Part shown: positions 37,633 through 48,480 of the stretch, piece after piece
Position numbering within the stretch: the first letter of the stretch is position 1
Layout of the letters: the number at the start of each line of letters is the position of its first letter
NCBI GenBank assembly: GCA_025174535.1
Contig: JALBUN010000045.1
Coordinates: 3,162,001 to 3,226,000, forward strand
Source: Cantharellus purpuraceus
Taxonomy: Eukaryota; Basidiomycota; Agaricomycetes; Cantharellales; Hydnaceae
Direction: 5' to 3'
DNA length: 64,000 nt
Notes under the pieces: generated by a model
The model's database searches: none
The model's input: the letters and a program-made list of their open reading frames with translations, nothing else
What the model was told of the DNA's origin: nothing
Made by a program: the position numbers and the translations under genes

Positions 37633-38430
37633 TCAAGGGACGCGTGCCTGGTGAAGAACCATGATTCCACCAGAGGATTCACCAGCATCTGCGCCCCGAG
37701 GAGCTCCTACTTCGGGATCGTCTACATCCACCAGCTCAGTAGGGGCTGCTGGTTGGTTTTTGGGCTATAAGGGAACAACGTGAGATCAAACAGGAATAAT
37801 CAAGATAACACCCACCTCTTCATCTTTCTTCTTGCCTCTCCTGTTACTCGACCCTGCTGCAGTGCTGTATGATGGTGCACTTGGTATGGGCTCCTCTCGG
37901 GGTAATATGTCGATCAGAAAGTCGAACTGGTCCGACTTCGCGATGGCGCGCGATATGTCAGACCGTGAAAGGGTGCGACGCTTGTTGGAATCTGCGACGA
38001 TGAACGCACGAGCGGTCATCTCTGCAATGAAAACTTTTCGATCCGTAGTTAAGACGATGGCAATTGAACTGAGAAAAAAAAGACACATACTTTCGCAAGC
38101 CTTGCAAAATATGATTGGAGCTGTGCGGTACTTGAATAAAAACAGGGTTGACGCGGTACCAAGTCGACCTCACCATCAGCAGCGATCATCTACACCTAGC
38201 CACGTAAGATAGAGGGAAATTTCCGCGATGATGCATAAGCTACAACTCACACGAACATCCGGGTCACTCTTCATCACCTTTTTGATGCGGGCCAAGGGCA
38301 ATGGTGGGTGACGGAAATCAGGAGTTTCCTCTTCAGCGGTTGTAACTTGTCGCTGCCAAAAGGAGCGGAGAAACGGCTCGAGTTGGTCACCCGACTGGAC
38401 ATACGGGTCATTCGGTGAGGAGGCGGGCAT
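37633..38430 (-). CDS. NF-YC / HAP5-type CCAAT-binding factor subunit
   Basis: Histone-fold subunit that pairs with NF-YB/HAP3 and recruits NF-YA/HAP2 to CCAAT boxes; nuclear. Exons (minus): 38251-38430, 38174-38189 (16 nt), 38091-38120 (30 nt), 37816-38033 and 37633-37764, giving 191 aa. The core reads [72 protein letters not shown] and IDILPRE, matching the NF-YC histone fold and its HAP5 signature. A basic linker (RRGKKKDEE) and an acidic C-terminus follow. The in-frame GTG upstream (38460) is not a eukaryotic start; the ATG at 38430 is used. Two micro-exons sit inside the histone fold. Confidence 0.93.
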
Positions 38431-40562
38431 CGCGTGGCGATTGGACGAAGGCGGGTTCACTCGTGCGAATCTTGATCGACGCTTCTACCGGCTGTGCACA
38501 TTATGTAATAGGCGTCAAGGCGACTTGCTCGTTGCCAAGTGTGCCACAAGGCACCTCGTATCAATCAAAGTTCAGCTGCACAGGCAGTGTCGCGAGCATG
38601 AACGACGCTGGATGAAATTTGTGGTAGCTGAGTGTAGTTTCACAGTTCAATTTCAACTTGAACTTACCAAGTTACTGTAGGCCATCGTGGAGAATGGCTG
38701 AGCTGCCCAGACTGCTTCTGTCCCTATAAACCAAGTCTCAATGGACTATGACCCCCACGTACCGAGTAACTTCCTCCCAAAGTGTATTTACCCCCGATTT
38801 GCATATGCCAGAGGTCTAGGCATAAAGTTGCTTGTCATTATGATTCCGACTTGGGTCTTGGGCAAGAGCATGGTTAATAACGCAGAGAGTGCGCTGCTAG
38901 TTTCTCTGGTGCAGATGATGGTTTGGATGGACTGGTATTCCGCATTCGGCATGCCCTTATCAGCTGGATGGAATCCGGTATGCAATCCTAGGTGATCCCT
39001 GCAAAGATACTGGTGTGTGCTGTTATCACACGGCCAGATTGCATTGTGGGACCGGAAATAAGGCCAACATGTAGAAGAGTTATTTATAAAAGACTCTATG
39101 TATGTATGATCAAAGGCATTATACATGCAAACCGATGGCGAAGATGTAAGAGCGGACTGAACAAGACGACATTGTATAAGGGCAAATTAAGGATGCTTGC
39201 CTATGGATCACTGGTGTGATAAATGAGCAGGCCTGTTCTACAATGGATACTTACTCGAACTGCTTCCGATGCACGTCACATTAAAGGTATGAAACAGGTA
39301 CATCTGAAGGCGAGTGTCATGGGGCTTGAGCCTTGCAGCGTTTCGAGCATAGCAAGACCGAGCCCGTGCCGCAGTAGACGTGGGCCCTATTGGAGGAAAG
39401 AAGCACTACGCCAATGGTGGTTCCTCATAGAAGTGGAATCCGTGCATATGAATTAGTGGTTGTCCTCGCGTTGACTGTCACGGCAAGTAATTTGATCAGA
39501 CCTGATTTGGATATGCGCTGGTCGTCTAAAATGATGAATTGAACAATGCCATATGCTCTTCCCCCGGAAGATTGAAAGTAGGTAAGCCACGAGGACTTGG
39601 ATCTAAACATGGCGATCATGGACAGTCCACAGCTCCAGCCCAAGTGTCTCAAAGACCGGTCCCTGAAGCTGTAAGTATGAGACGGAGCACGCGGCTTCGG
39701 AGAGAAGTCGTAAGTCATTCTTTGAATTCTATCTCCTGGTTTTATTCACTCATTGCGGATCTCAAATTTGAAGGTTCATATCCGGCAATGAGGCCTGAAG
39801 CCTTGAAGCTTGAAGTGTGAAGAGGATAGGGGAGAATCCCGCTGACAAGACAACCCGGAAGCTTCCTACGAGCTAGCCAGGGCTGGCGCATGCCTGGGCT
39901 AATGTATGTTATCACAACCTCTTTAAGCTCATCATCCTTTTACACGTGTCCCCTTCTTACAACACGTTCCAACCCAATTATCCGCAGTGTGGCTCGGACA
40001 CGCGGTATTGAATATCACAGGGACAGCTCGTACTCAGTGGTCAATTCAATTCATGTCCGAACTATGCTCAAATTGGAATTTCCTCCACATTATTCACATT
40101 GGAACGACAACTTTTTCACGGACTCTTTGTCTTTTTTTTCCTTTTTTTCTTTTTTTCTCCCCGGCTGATCCAATAAAGCTAGCTGCCGGCAGATCACGGG
40201 CACTGCTGTGCATTTGGCACAACTTGAAACGTTAAGCTAAGGAGCAGACATCCCGGTGATGTGTGCCATGATCCCGAAATCACGTTTTACAGGCGGCTGA
40301 GTTAATCCGAAAAAAACGGGACCCAAGCAGGCACCTGCAGGCATTCGGAGTCTTGCCGCCCAATCCAGATCTAAGCTGATCCTTATCGATATCTTGAATA
40401 CGCCGTATCCACGCCACATCTTCCCTCAATGCGGCTGTTGTGGGACGCACTGTTGCACTTTTAAAGGGTCTAAGGTCCCCTCATACTTATCTTGCACTGC
40501 ACGCTCAATCCACGCTCAATCCACTCTCCACCCAGACGAGCGTCGTTATTCCAGAGACCTAC
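38431..40562. other. 2.1-kb spacer, no gene recognised
   Basis: Short frames without motifs. A pyrimidine tract of about 32 bases (mostly T with C) lies at 40130-40162, a probable promoter element. An 11-bp direct repeat (cacgctcaatc twice) lies near 40500-40522, just upstream of the DUF6593-like gene. Confidence 0.45.
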
Positions 40563-41308
40563 ATGACTTCCTACGGGCTTCCTCTCTTTCTTGAGGATAC
40601 GACAGGTCACATCAATGGCAGCAATTATATCGATATCTATGACCGTCGACCGTACCTCCATCTCGCGATGACTCTGCACACGGACCGCGTCACTCGTCAA
40701 ATCTTTGTGCTAAACTCAAAGCCTGTCCAGACTCGTTTCCGAACTTTGCAACTGCCCGACCCCATAGTCACAATGGAGTTTGGTCTCAATCATTCGCTGG
40801 GGAACATTACGTTTGGGCACTCGAAACCCAAGTCGATGGATCGGTACCTGGAGAAGGTGTCGAAGAGTGGGAGGTAGCAACGTCTCGCTTTCATTACGTT
40901 CTATCTCAACTCAAAGACGTTACTCCTAGTTCTCTAGTTCGTCGCTTCCGTGCCTCGGATGGAGTGGAGTATACATGGAGCTTTCGCAGTGTGAATCACA
41001 CAGAGTGGACCGTGAGTATAGCCTATTTTATCCTTCGTAATTTTGAAGTTGACGACAGACATTTGGGACAACTGAAGTGCACCAACTCGGCTACTAAAGA
41101 GGTTGTTGGGCATTACGCTCTCAAGCCACCAAACGAGCCAGCCTACCGCACGTCGGGAAATTCATTGACTGTTACTGAAAAGTTCCAATATTTAGCAGTT
41201 GGTGAGTTCAACCACCCGGTGCAGTCTATCAAGCAATGCTAAGCTAGCAACGCAGAACTCTTAGCATCTCTTATCATAATGCGTCATATCGCCGAACATA
41301 ATCTGTAG
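40563..41308 (+). CDS. DUF6593-like small protein, paralogue 1
   Basis: Exons: 40563-40873, 40930-41011, 41078-41201 and 41256-41308, giving 189 aa. The N-terminal part has LPLFLEDTTG and IDIYDRRPYLHL. The central part has FRASDGVEYTWSFRSVNHTEWT, and the C-terminal part ALKPPNEPAYRTSGNSLTV and ASLIIMRHIAEHNL. The pattern (a DGxEYxW core, then a strand, then a hydrophobic stretch ending in MRxxxE) is what I know of DUF6593 proteins, which are common in Agaricomycetes and of unknown role. It is paralogous to the gene at 45363-46201: the second and third exons have exactly the same lengths (82 and 124 nt). The family name is tentative, but the paralogy and gene model are strong. Confidence 0.75.
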
Positions 41309-42070
41309 CGTAGTACCAAGCATTTTCTCCGACTCCCAACATCATACACGCATTCTAATAGCTTAGGCTCATAACATCGTATATCACATCCTAATAACGT
41401 TATCATCTCCTGTATTGTACTGTATTCGACACTTCCCACAATTCTCAGGTCTTTTTGGAACACCCTGATATAATCAAATCTACTCGGTGTAAACCACTCA
41501 TGATGGAGGTTGCGATACCGCGCATATCGGTCCGGATTCAGTGCGTGTCATATGTATACTGACATCGTGACTTTGGTGAGTTCCGTGGTGTGCGGATCTA
41601 CATTCAGTCGAGCCTGTTTCCCTCTCTGTATAAGTAACCAAGGGCAGTACAGTATGAAAATGAAAAACGTCTAAAAAAAGGGAAAAAATACTTCAGCTTG
41701 CAGTCATGTAACCTCTCCGCTCGGATTCATGCAGACACTTCGCATGGCTTGAGGATTTTGAAGATCGCTCCATTGTTGGAAGTTGACCATCACGAACATT
41801 GAATCGCCGGGTGGACGATGATCGAATAGGAGCTTCACCGGCTCACGATGCAAGGTAGTACTCAGGCCGTGAAAATAGCACTGCATGGACACCGTAATCC
41901 ACACGGTAATATGCAATATGCAACGTCAATGGATATTACATTGATCAAAGCGACATAAAAAAAATCGGATACATAGCTGCACTGAGGAGAAAGTTGCCTG
42001 CATCTAGTGAACAAGTCACCTGGCCTCCCACTAGTTTGAAGAAATAGCGCTAAGCAACGTCGAAGCATAT
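41309..42070. other. Spacer between convergent genes
   Basis: About 760 bp between the stop codons of the DUF6593-like gene and the MARVEL-like gene. No gene was recognised. Confidence 0.5.
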
Positions 42071-42920
42071 CTAAACTGCCTCGGCAGTTCTCATCTGTGG
42101 TCCTGGAGGTACGTCCCCTCCAAATTCTGGGCTTGGCATCCTCGGTATTTGGCTGATGCTTCCAAACACAAGTTTGTCAGCCCAGGGGCCATGGTTCTGT
42201 TCGTACAAGGCTTTCCCTCGAAGCGTGAATACGATTGTTATTAGGATGATGAAGGTGAGAGAGATCCATCCGAGATACGCAAACGCGATCATGGCTTGTA
42301 GATTAGTGCAGGCACGATATTGGATGCAGAAGGAAAGCGACGGCCACACGCTCTGTGTGATAAGACGGGGATTTAATCAATACAGCGGGTCGGTTCCAGT
42401 GAACATTTCACATACTGTTGCGGCAGCGGTACTTGCCAACCATATGACCCATATTACAACGGCGACAGACAGTTCAAAGACGACGACGGTCAAGAAGGGG
42501 TGGATATATTGTGTGTAAAGCGTATAGAGCCTATGGAAACGAAAAGACGCATGTTGAATTTGAACGAACGTTGCTATGAGACGCGTTTGCTCACATGAAA
42601 GGGGTAAAAATCAAGCTCAGTAGAGACGAGAAGAGCAATGCGACCACGCTGGGATCTAATCGAGAATGTCAAGAAAACAAAAAAGGTGAGAGAGTATATG
42701 ATGTACCGAAAAAGTTAACGCCTCCATTCAGAGGATCTCCCGGAGGCAGATGCTCCGTATACGACAGCCGAGCAACAGTCAGTGCGAACAGCAGTATGGT
42801 CCAAAACAGCTGTACAGATAACGCTCCATTAGCTCGTAGATTCACGGCAATTAGATATGGACTGGCTCCTACGAAAATCCAATAGAGATAACTTCTAGCC
42901 TTATAGACAGAGAGTTCCAT
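42071..42920 (-). CDS. Four-TM MARVEL-like membrane protein
   Basis: Exons (minus): 42707-42920, 42595-42655, 42416-42530 and 42071-42352, giving 223 aa. There are four hydrophobic helices: LYWIFVGASPYLIAVNL, LFWTILLFALTVARL, the TVVVFELSVAVVIWVIWLAS region, and FAYLGWISLTFIILITIVF. The fourth is followed by a hydrophilic Pro-rich tail (PRMPSPEFGGDVPPG). A small hydrophilic loop lies between helices 1-2 and 3-4, as in MARVEL-domain proteins of basidiomycetes. No enzymatic motif. The ATG at 42920 is the first. The role is unknown; these proteins are usually linked with plasma-membrane organisation. Confidence 0.7.
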
Positions 42921-43643
42921 CGCGTTAATGGTTTGTGGTACCTTGAAGCGATCTAGAGGTCCTCAAAGCGGAGTAGGTGAAGGATGAAAATGGGGGTAGG
43001 AGGGAGAACGAGGAAACGAAGCGGGCTTCTGTGGGATGGAAGCTGCATGGCGACCTGACTGCACGGTAGAATGCCAGAGGTCGCATGGCACTTAGTCAGC
43101 CATGTACGACTGTTGACGAAGTTACGTCATGCTATTGCACTCTAGGGGTCTTCTTCTGGCTGGCTCCTTTACCCGTATCTTCCACTTGCCAATCAGTGTC
43201 ATTTTGCAAGATGTAATGGCAAGCATTCGGGGGAAAGGAATGTTGAAACCGGTAGGAAGCGAGGGCGACATTGTGAAGCAACAAGATTCGGATCACTAAC
43301 TGGTTGACAAAGTTGACCAGGACGATCATCCCCACATAAACAGCGAGCCTAGTAACAAGCAACCACGTACATGCATGTAGACAAAGATGTCTACATGGCA
43401 TTGTGTTTTCTAGGTTTCTAGGTTTTCGTCGGAGGAATGCCAGATTAGCCGAGCTACCTGGTATTGCACTTTGCTTCAGATGGTGCGAGTTGCTTAGTGC
43501 TATAGAAGCCATTGCTAAAGATTGCATTTCGTAAACGACAACAAACCTCTACATTCATTCAGGGGTGTCAACAAAACAAATGTCAGCGATACGCATCTGT
43601 CTAATAAGCAAGCACAAACAAGTTATGATATCACCATAATCCG
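42921..43643. other. Spacer upstream of the MARVEL-like gene
   Basis: No confident gene. A minus-strand frame at 43132-43527 (131 codons, true ATG, one hydrophobic segment LAVYVGMIVLVNF) could be a small gene, but nothing supports it beyond length. Confidence 0.35.
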
Positions 43644-44793
43644 TTACGAGAAATAGCTCGGCAGAATGTACGCCAGTCTCTTTCTTCCCTCCTCTGGCAC
43701 GAGTGTAGGATCACGCATGATGGAATACTTCATCGAACCCTCCTCTTCCGATAAAATATCACCTTTCTCGACAACGGAGTGTAGTTCCTCTAGAATCTGG
43801 CTGGTGACATGCCGCGAAGTGTCTGCGTTGGTCCTGAGCGTTTTGAACACCTCATTGGTGGTGACCGCCTCTTCGCCTACGCGCCAGGCGTCGTAGTCCG
43901 TGGATGTCGCAATGAGTGCATAGCTACAGCATGATCAGCATTGAGGACAACCACACCTCCCATGCAGAAAGCACCTCAACTCCGCCTCCCGCGCTAGCTT
44001 GGCCTCAGGAAGCACGCTCATATTGATAATATCACCACCCCACGCGCGATACATCCTGCTCTCAGCCCTCGTTGAAAACTGCGGACCTTCCATACACACG
44101 ACCGTCTTGCCCAAGTGAAGGCCTACACCCCGCCCATCTAGCGCAGCCTTCACTCTCGGCGCCAAATACTCGACCAGCCTCCTCGAGAATGGGTCACCAA
44201 AAGTGGCGTGCGCGACGACGCACGCCGCGTCGTCGAAAAAGGTGGCAGGACGAATGCCCTTCGTACGGTCTATAATTTGGTCTGGGATGATAAAGTCCCC
44301 CGGGCGGATTTCTTCGCGGAGGGAGCCCACGGCGGAGAAAGCGACGATGGCTTTAACGCCTAGGGATTTGAGAGCTGCGATGTTGGCGCGGGCGGGGATA
44401 GAGGAGGGAGAGTAGGTGTGCCCTGTACCATGGCGTGCGACGAATGCAAGGTGTACTCCAGATGGAAGGCGTGCGATGGTAATGGAGGAGCTAGGGTGGC
44501 CCCAAGGCTGGTGGAATTTCCAGTCAGCAGCCATGCGCGTGGCACATCTCAGCGCATGTCACGCACAGTCAGAGGGTTCACTTTTGTGCTAATGGAAAAG
44601 CAAGGAAATTCAGAGTTAGACTGTTTCTGGTGTAAGTGTAGGACTTACACCGGAGTTAAATTGTCGAGGTCATAAAGGCCACTTCCTCCAATTACACCAA
44701 TGAGCACTAGAGTCTGCTTTTTAGCCTAATACATATTTCATGAAAGGGAGACGAACCTTTTGGAATCTGTGCGTCTGGAGACTGGTCAGCCAT
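43644..44793 (-). CDS. S-methyl-5'-thioadenosine phosphorylase
   Basis: Splits methylthioadenosine to adenine and methylthioribose-1-phosphate (methionine salvage, polyamine by-product removal). Exons (minus): 44757-44793, 44649-44706, 44567-44588, 43975-44507 and 43644-43923, giving 309 aa. Motifs: [111 protein letters not shown], and [12 protein letters not shown] with the substrate Asp. These place it with MTAP/Meu1 rather than bacterial PNP. Short early exons made the N-terminus invisible to a simple frame search. The start [12 protein letters not shown] is the first ATG. Confidence 0.95.
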
Positions 44794-45362
44794 GGTACAG
44801 TGCGGTAGAGAGAGGTGTAGCCCAAATGAGCTTCATGAGATCACGTGGGCGACGGGCTCGACGCGTCAAAGTTGCTTACTCCCTACGTCCTCCGGACAAA
44901 GCTGAAATTCACTATCCGACATGATCCTATGGCAAGTCAGCATACTCTTCATGAAGTCGTGTGCTATCTAGTACTGTGCCAAAGAATGCAGGAAAATTTC
45001 TTACGAGTTCAGGGAATGACTCACGGCCTCGTAAAGGAACAAGTTGAAGTACCTGCATGCAGTGTAACGTCCAATGGCGATTGAATTTCAAGCCCAAGAC
45101 AACCCATCAGGACTGCGGCGTGACCTGAGATTGTACCTGGATAATATACTGTGATACAGGGCAGGTTATAATACATCAGGAGTGGGGTAGATTAAGGGAG
45201 AATATATAGTACGTATATGGGTAGGTCATGGTCAGGGTAGAATGCAACAATTAATATAACGTCAAGCCATTGAGTAGATGCTGGAAATGCAAAACAGTAT
45301 CCGATGATAGCAGAACAACAAGCAAGGACAACAAGCAAGGACAACACGCGAGGAGATGTGGT
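44794..45362. other. Spacer upstream of MTA phosphorylase
   Basis: No gene recognised. A 13-base direct repeat (aacaagcaaggac twice) lies near 45315-45342. Confidence 0.45.
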
Positions 45363-46201
45363 TCAGTATGATAGCTGTATACGAATATGACGCATGACGA
45401 TCAGAGAGGCGAGGAATTCTGATGAAGCAAGTGGGTGTCAAGCAGATGAGTGCCTGGCAAAGGACGAAAGAAGTCACCCTCACCAACAGAAAGATGGGAA
45501 TAGTTCTCGTGAACGGTAAGAAAGTTCCCCGAAGTCTGGTATATAGGCTCCTCCGGGGACTTGACGTCGTAATGTGCGACAAGGTAGTCTGTGCCTAGTT
45601 GTACGCACTATATCGTGATTACAGTGTCAAGATGGATAACGAGCAGTATCGCGGGCATGGTTGATACATACCGCCCACTCATGATCCTGCACTTTGCGAA
45701 AGCTCCATTGATAATAAATACCATCGGAGGCCTTGAACTTCCGCGTGAGCGTACTTCAAACACACACGCTACCGTCAGCTCATCGTTCCAAAACGAGAAA
45801 GTGGGCAAATGGGGGGGGGGGGGCGATGCTACCTACCTACCAAAGGTACTCGACTTTTTCAACCACCGTTCCAGCGCCACACCTGTCTTACCACGGAACC
45901 TGATTGAACCTGATATCCCCCGCCCTCCATCAAGGGCGAGCACTGCCGACGGTGGCGATCCGTCCTGACGATGCATTTGAGAATTCGCGACAGTGCGCGA
46001 GCCGAGTTCGAAGATCTTGAGTGTCCGCCCTTCAAGGGTATCCGACAGGGCGCGACATGGGGTATGCCTGACGGAGGAGTGGGGGTGGCTGGTGGATAGA
46101 CGGAGGAAAGGAGGTCGATCGTATATGTCAAGAAAATCGGTTGGTCCGGATGCGAGACCTGTCGTATCTTCAAAGTAGTAGGGAATGCCGAGCGTCGACA
46201 T
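45363..46201 (-). CDS. DUF6593-like small protein, paralogue 2
   Basis: Exons (minus): 45837-46201, 45672-45753, 45484-45607 and 45363-45418, giving 208 aa. Conserved with paralogue 1: IPYYFEDTTG, FLDIYDRPPFLRL, FKASDGIYYQWSFRK, YQTSGNFLTVHE and ASLIVMRHIRIQ. The N-terminal half is much less conserved than the C-terminal half. A 13-G run (45811-45823 on the plus strand) lies in intron 1. It is convergently oriented relative to paralogue 1 across about 4 kb holding the MARVEL-like and MTAP genes. A TATA-like ttataa element is visible about 100 bp upstream (46295-46300). Function unknown. Confidence 0.75.
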
Positions 46202-48480
46202 GGAAGACACAAGGCCCAGGGAGCAAAGGGCACTCGGTGTACGGAATGGCTGGGTAGTACTGGTGAGTGAAAACAGTGGATTGAAGAGCCAACTGGTTTT
46301 ATAAGGAAAAGCCATGACTTGTCCTCAATCGCCGGGTCAGGATCTGGCAGCTTTTCAAGCCAGGAGCGTCAGGGGATTGATGTTGTGCGGTCATGGTCTG
46401 GGCCGACTGGAGATCCATTCTTATGGATGGTTCAAGGGGCACCTTAACGGCGACCTAATGAGCGTCCCTGCGGAGAAATTAGGCATGTTACGGAGGCCTC
46501 GAGTCTGTATATACGGTAGTGGTGTATGATTGCCGAAAAGCTTCGGTGGTTCCATCTCAAAGGACACCGGTACTATAGGCGTATACGCTGGATTGCTTGG
46601 TTCCGATCCCTCTCCGTTATCGACCATCAGCGGACTATGATCCGTTCGAACCCGGCTTTTAAAGATGCACGTATGATGGTTCATATATTGTTGCTCGAGA
46701 ACCGAGACACCAGTGCATTAGAATCAAGCCACTTATACCATAAGTTGCCGTATTGACAGTTGGCTGACAAGCTAGAACATAACAGGGCTGTCATATCTAT
46801 TCTGAGCACACACAAGCCCAAAACTCACCTCAGGATCACGTCGACACTCACACACAAAAGTTCAGTACATACATATTTACTCGGCATAATTTTACACCCA
46901 CGTTCGATATAGAGTTCTCGCCAAGTCGTCCCCCGGAGCTTATTTGTCCGCAATGAGTCGTACACATGTTCCGACAACTTGGGATAGGAGCAATGAGAGT
47001 GATCCAGAGCTAACCAGTGATTCCCGGATGGTTCTACGGCCCTCCAGAGCGATAAACTGGCGTAGTTGACCTCGACACCTCAAGATCATGAGGCTGAAGA
47101 AGGCGACTCGAATCCCATGACTTCCAGCTTGCAGCTTTGTGATTGGAAGATAGTCGCGAGAAATTATAGAATAGCCGCAAATCCGGTCCCGCATAGCTCA
47201 TTAGAAGAGAGCGGTTCTAATGTATGCCATACAGTAGACTCGGAGGCAGCCCTCTGCATAGGTTCACAATCAAAAAAAAAAAAACCATCATTCGGTGAGC
47301 TGGCGAACGTTCAACGTTCAGGTACCCGTCATGTTTCTGGAGTCCGGCCTCTTATTAGACGCGCTGCGCTTCTCGCTGAGGGGGTCCTCCTACAGCCCCC
47401 TTGCTTGAAACGCCACCGCTGTTCAAACACACCCTGTTGGAACTCGCACCATGCGTGCATTGGCGTCTACGCTATTAAGACGTATGGCAACACAGTGGCG
47501 CTGGCCGGAACATATGGCATCGCGTAATAGTGCAGTGCCCAACGGGCTGGCGTGATATGCTACAAGGTTGGGACAGGAATACCATTGACACAATATCTCA
47601 TCATCATGCAGTCGATGAACGTGATGCTAATGCTAATTGTCTTATATTTTCTTTTCCTGCGCCGTAAGCCGCGTATAGTACCGTGGCGAGTATCCCTACC
47701 AGGATATGGAGATGCATTGGTTTTATCTCTATGTTTTCATAGCCATGGACACCATGAAAATCGTTGGGATCGGTCGAGTCGGAAAAACGTTCTGACAGAT
47801 TGTCCTTTGTCATAACTGCCGCAAAGGCATCCTACTTTCAGAGCCCATGGATACCGGAACTACAGAGTGGGTATACTGGCTGAAATATTAACTGTGGCAC
47901 CGACAGAAGATGAGCAATCACGTAATACTGTGCCAAACTGTGCTCACAACAGTCACCACTGGCGTGCTTTGCAACAATGTCTGCGCAAGCATGCCATCCA
48001 AGTATAACATTCCCTGATTATCGCGCGGATGATTCATATTAACGAGCTACGTTGAGCTCATATGAATTTACTTGTGTTTACTGTTTAGCCCTGATGGTGG
48101 CTGGTAAGTCGCGGATGTTACTTTCACGTACATACCCGTCTGACCCGCCACCAAGGATTGAGATCTCATCCTCTCGGTTTGGACGATGTGGCACTCGTCG
48201 AGTCGCTCTTGAAACTAATTCCATTACACTGACTAGCATTCAAGGACAAGCCCACCGACAATAATTATACACACAAGACAAGTGCATTACAAACCGAATC
48301 AAGGGAAGGAGAAAGAGAGACAATTGGAGCATCCTGATACAGCCATATATCAAGCACTGGAAGATATCCGAAGCATACGAGTCACAGGAAGCAAAAACAT
48401 GACAAGCTCTAGAACATAAACAATTCCAGTCATATTCGCCCAAACAGAATCAAGAACAAAATCGAAGATATAGGATATCA
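46202..48480. other. 2.3-kb spacer, weak coding hints only
   Basis: A minus-strand 69-codon frame at 47604-47813 has a true ATG and one TM-like segment (LHILVGILATVLYAAYGAG). Its size and layout recall small mitochondrial inner-membrane subunits, but I cannot assign it. A minus frame near 46421-46684 is Pro-rich without motifs. A 13-A run lies near 47272-47284. Confidence 0.3.
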
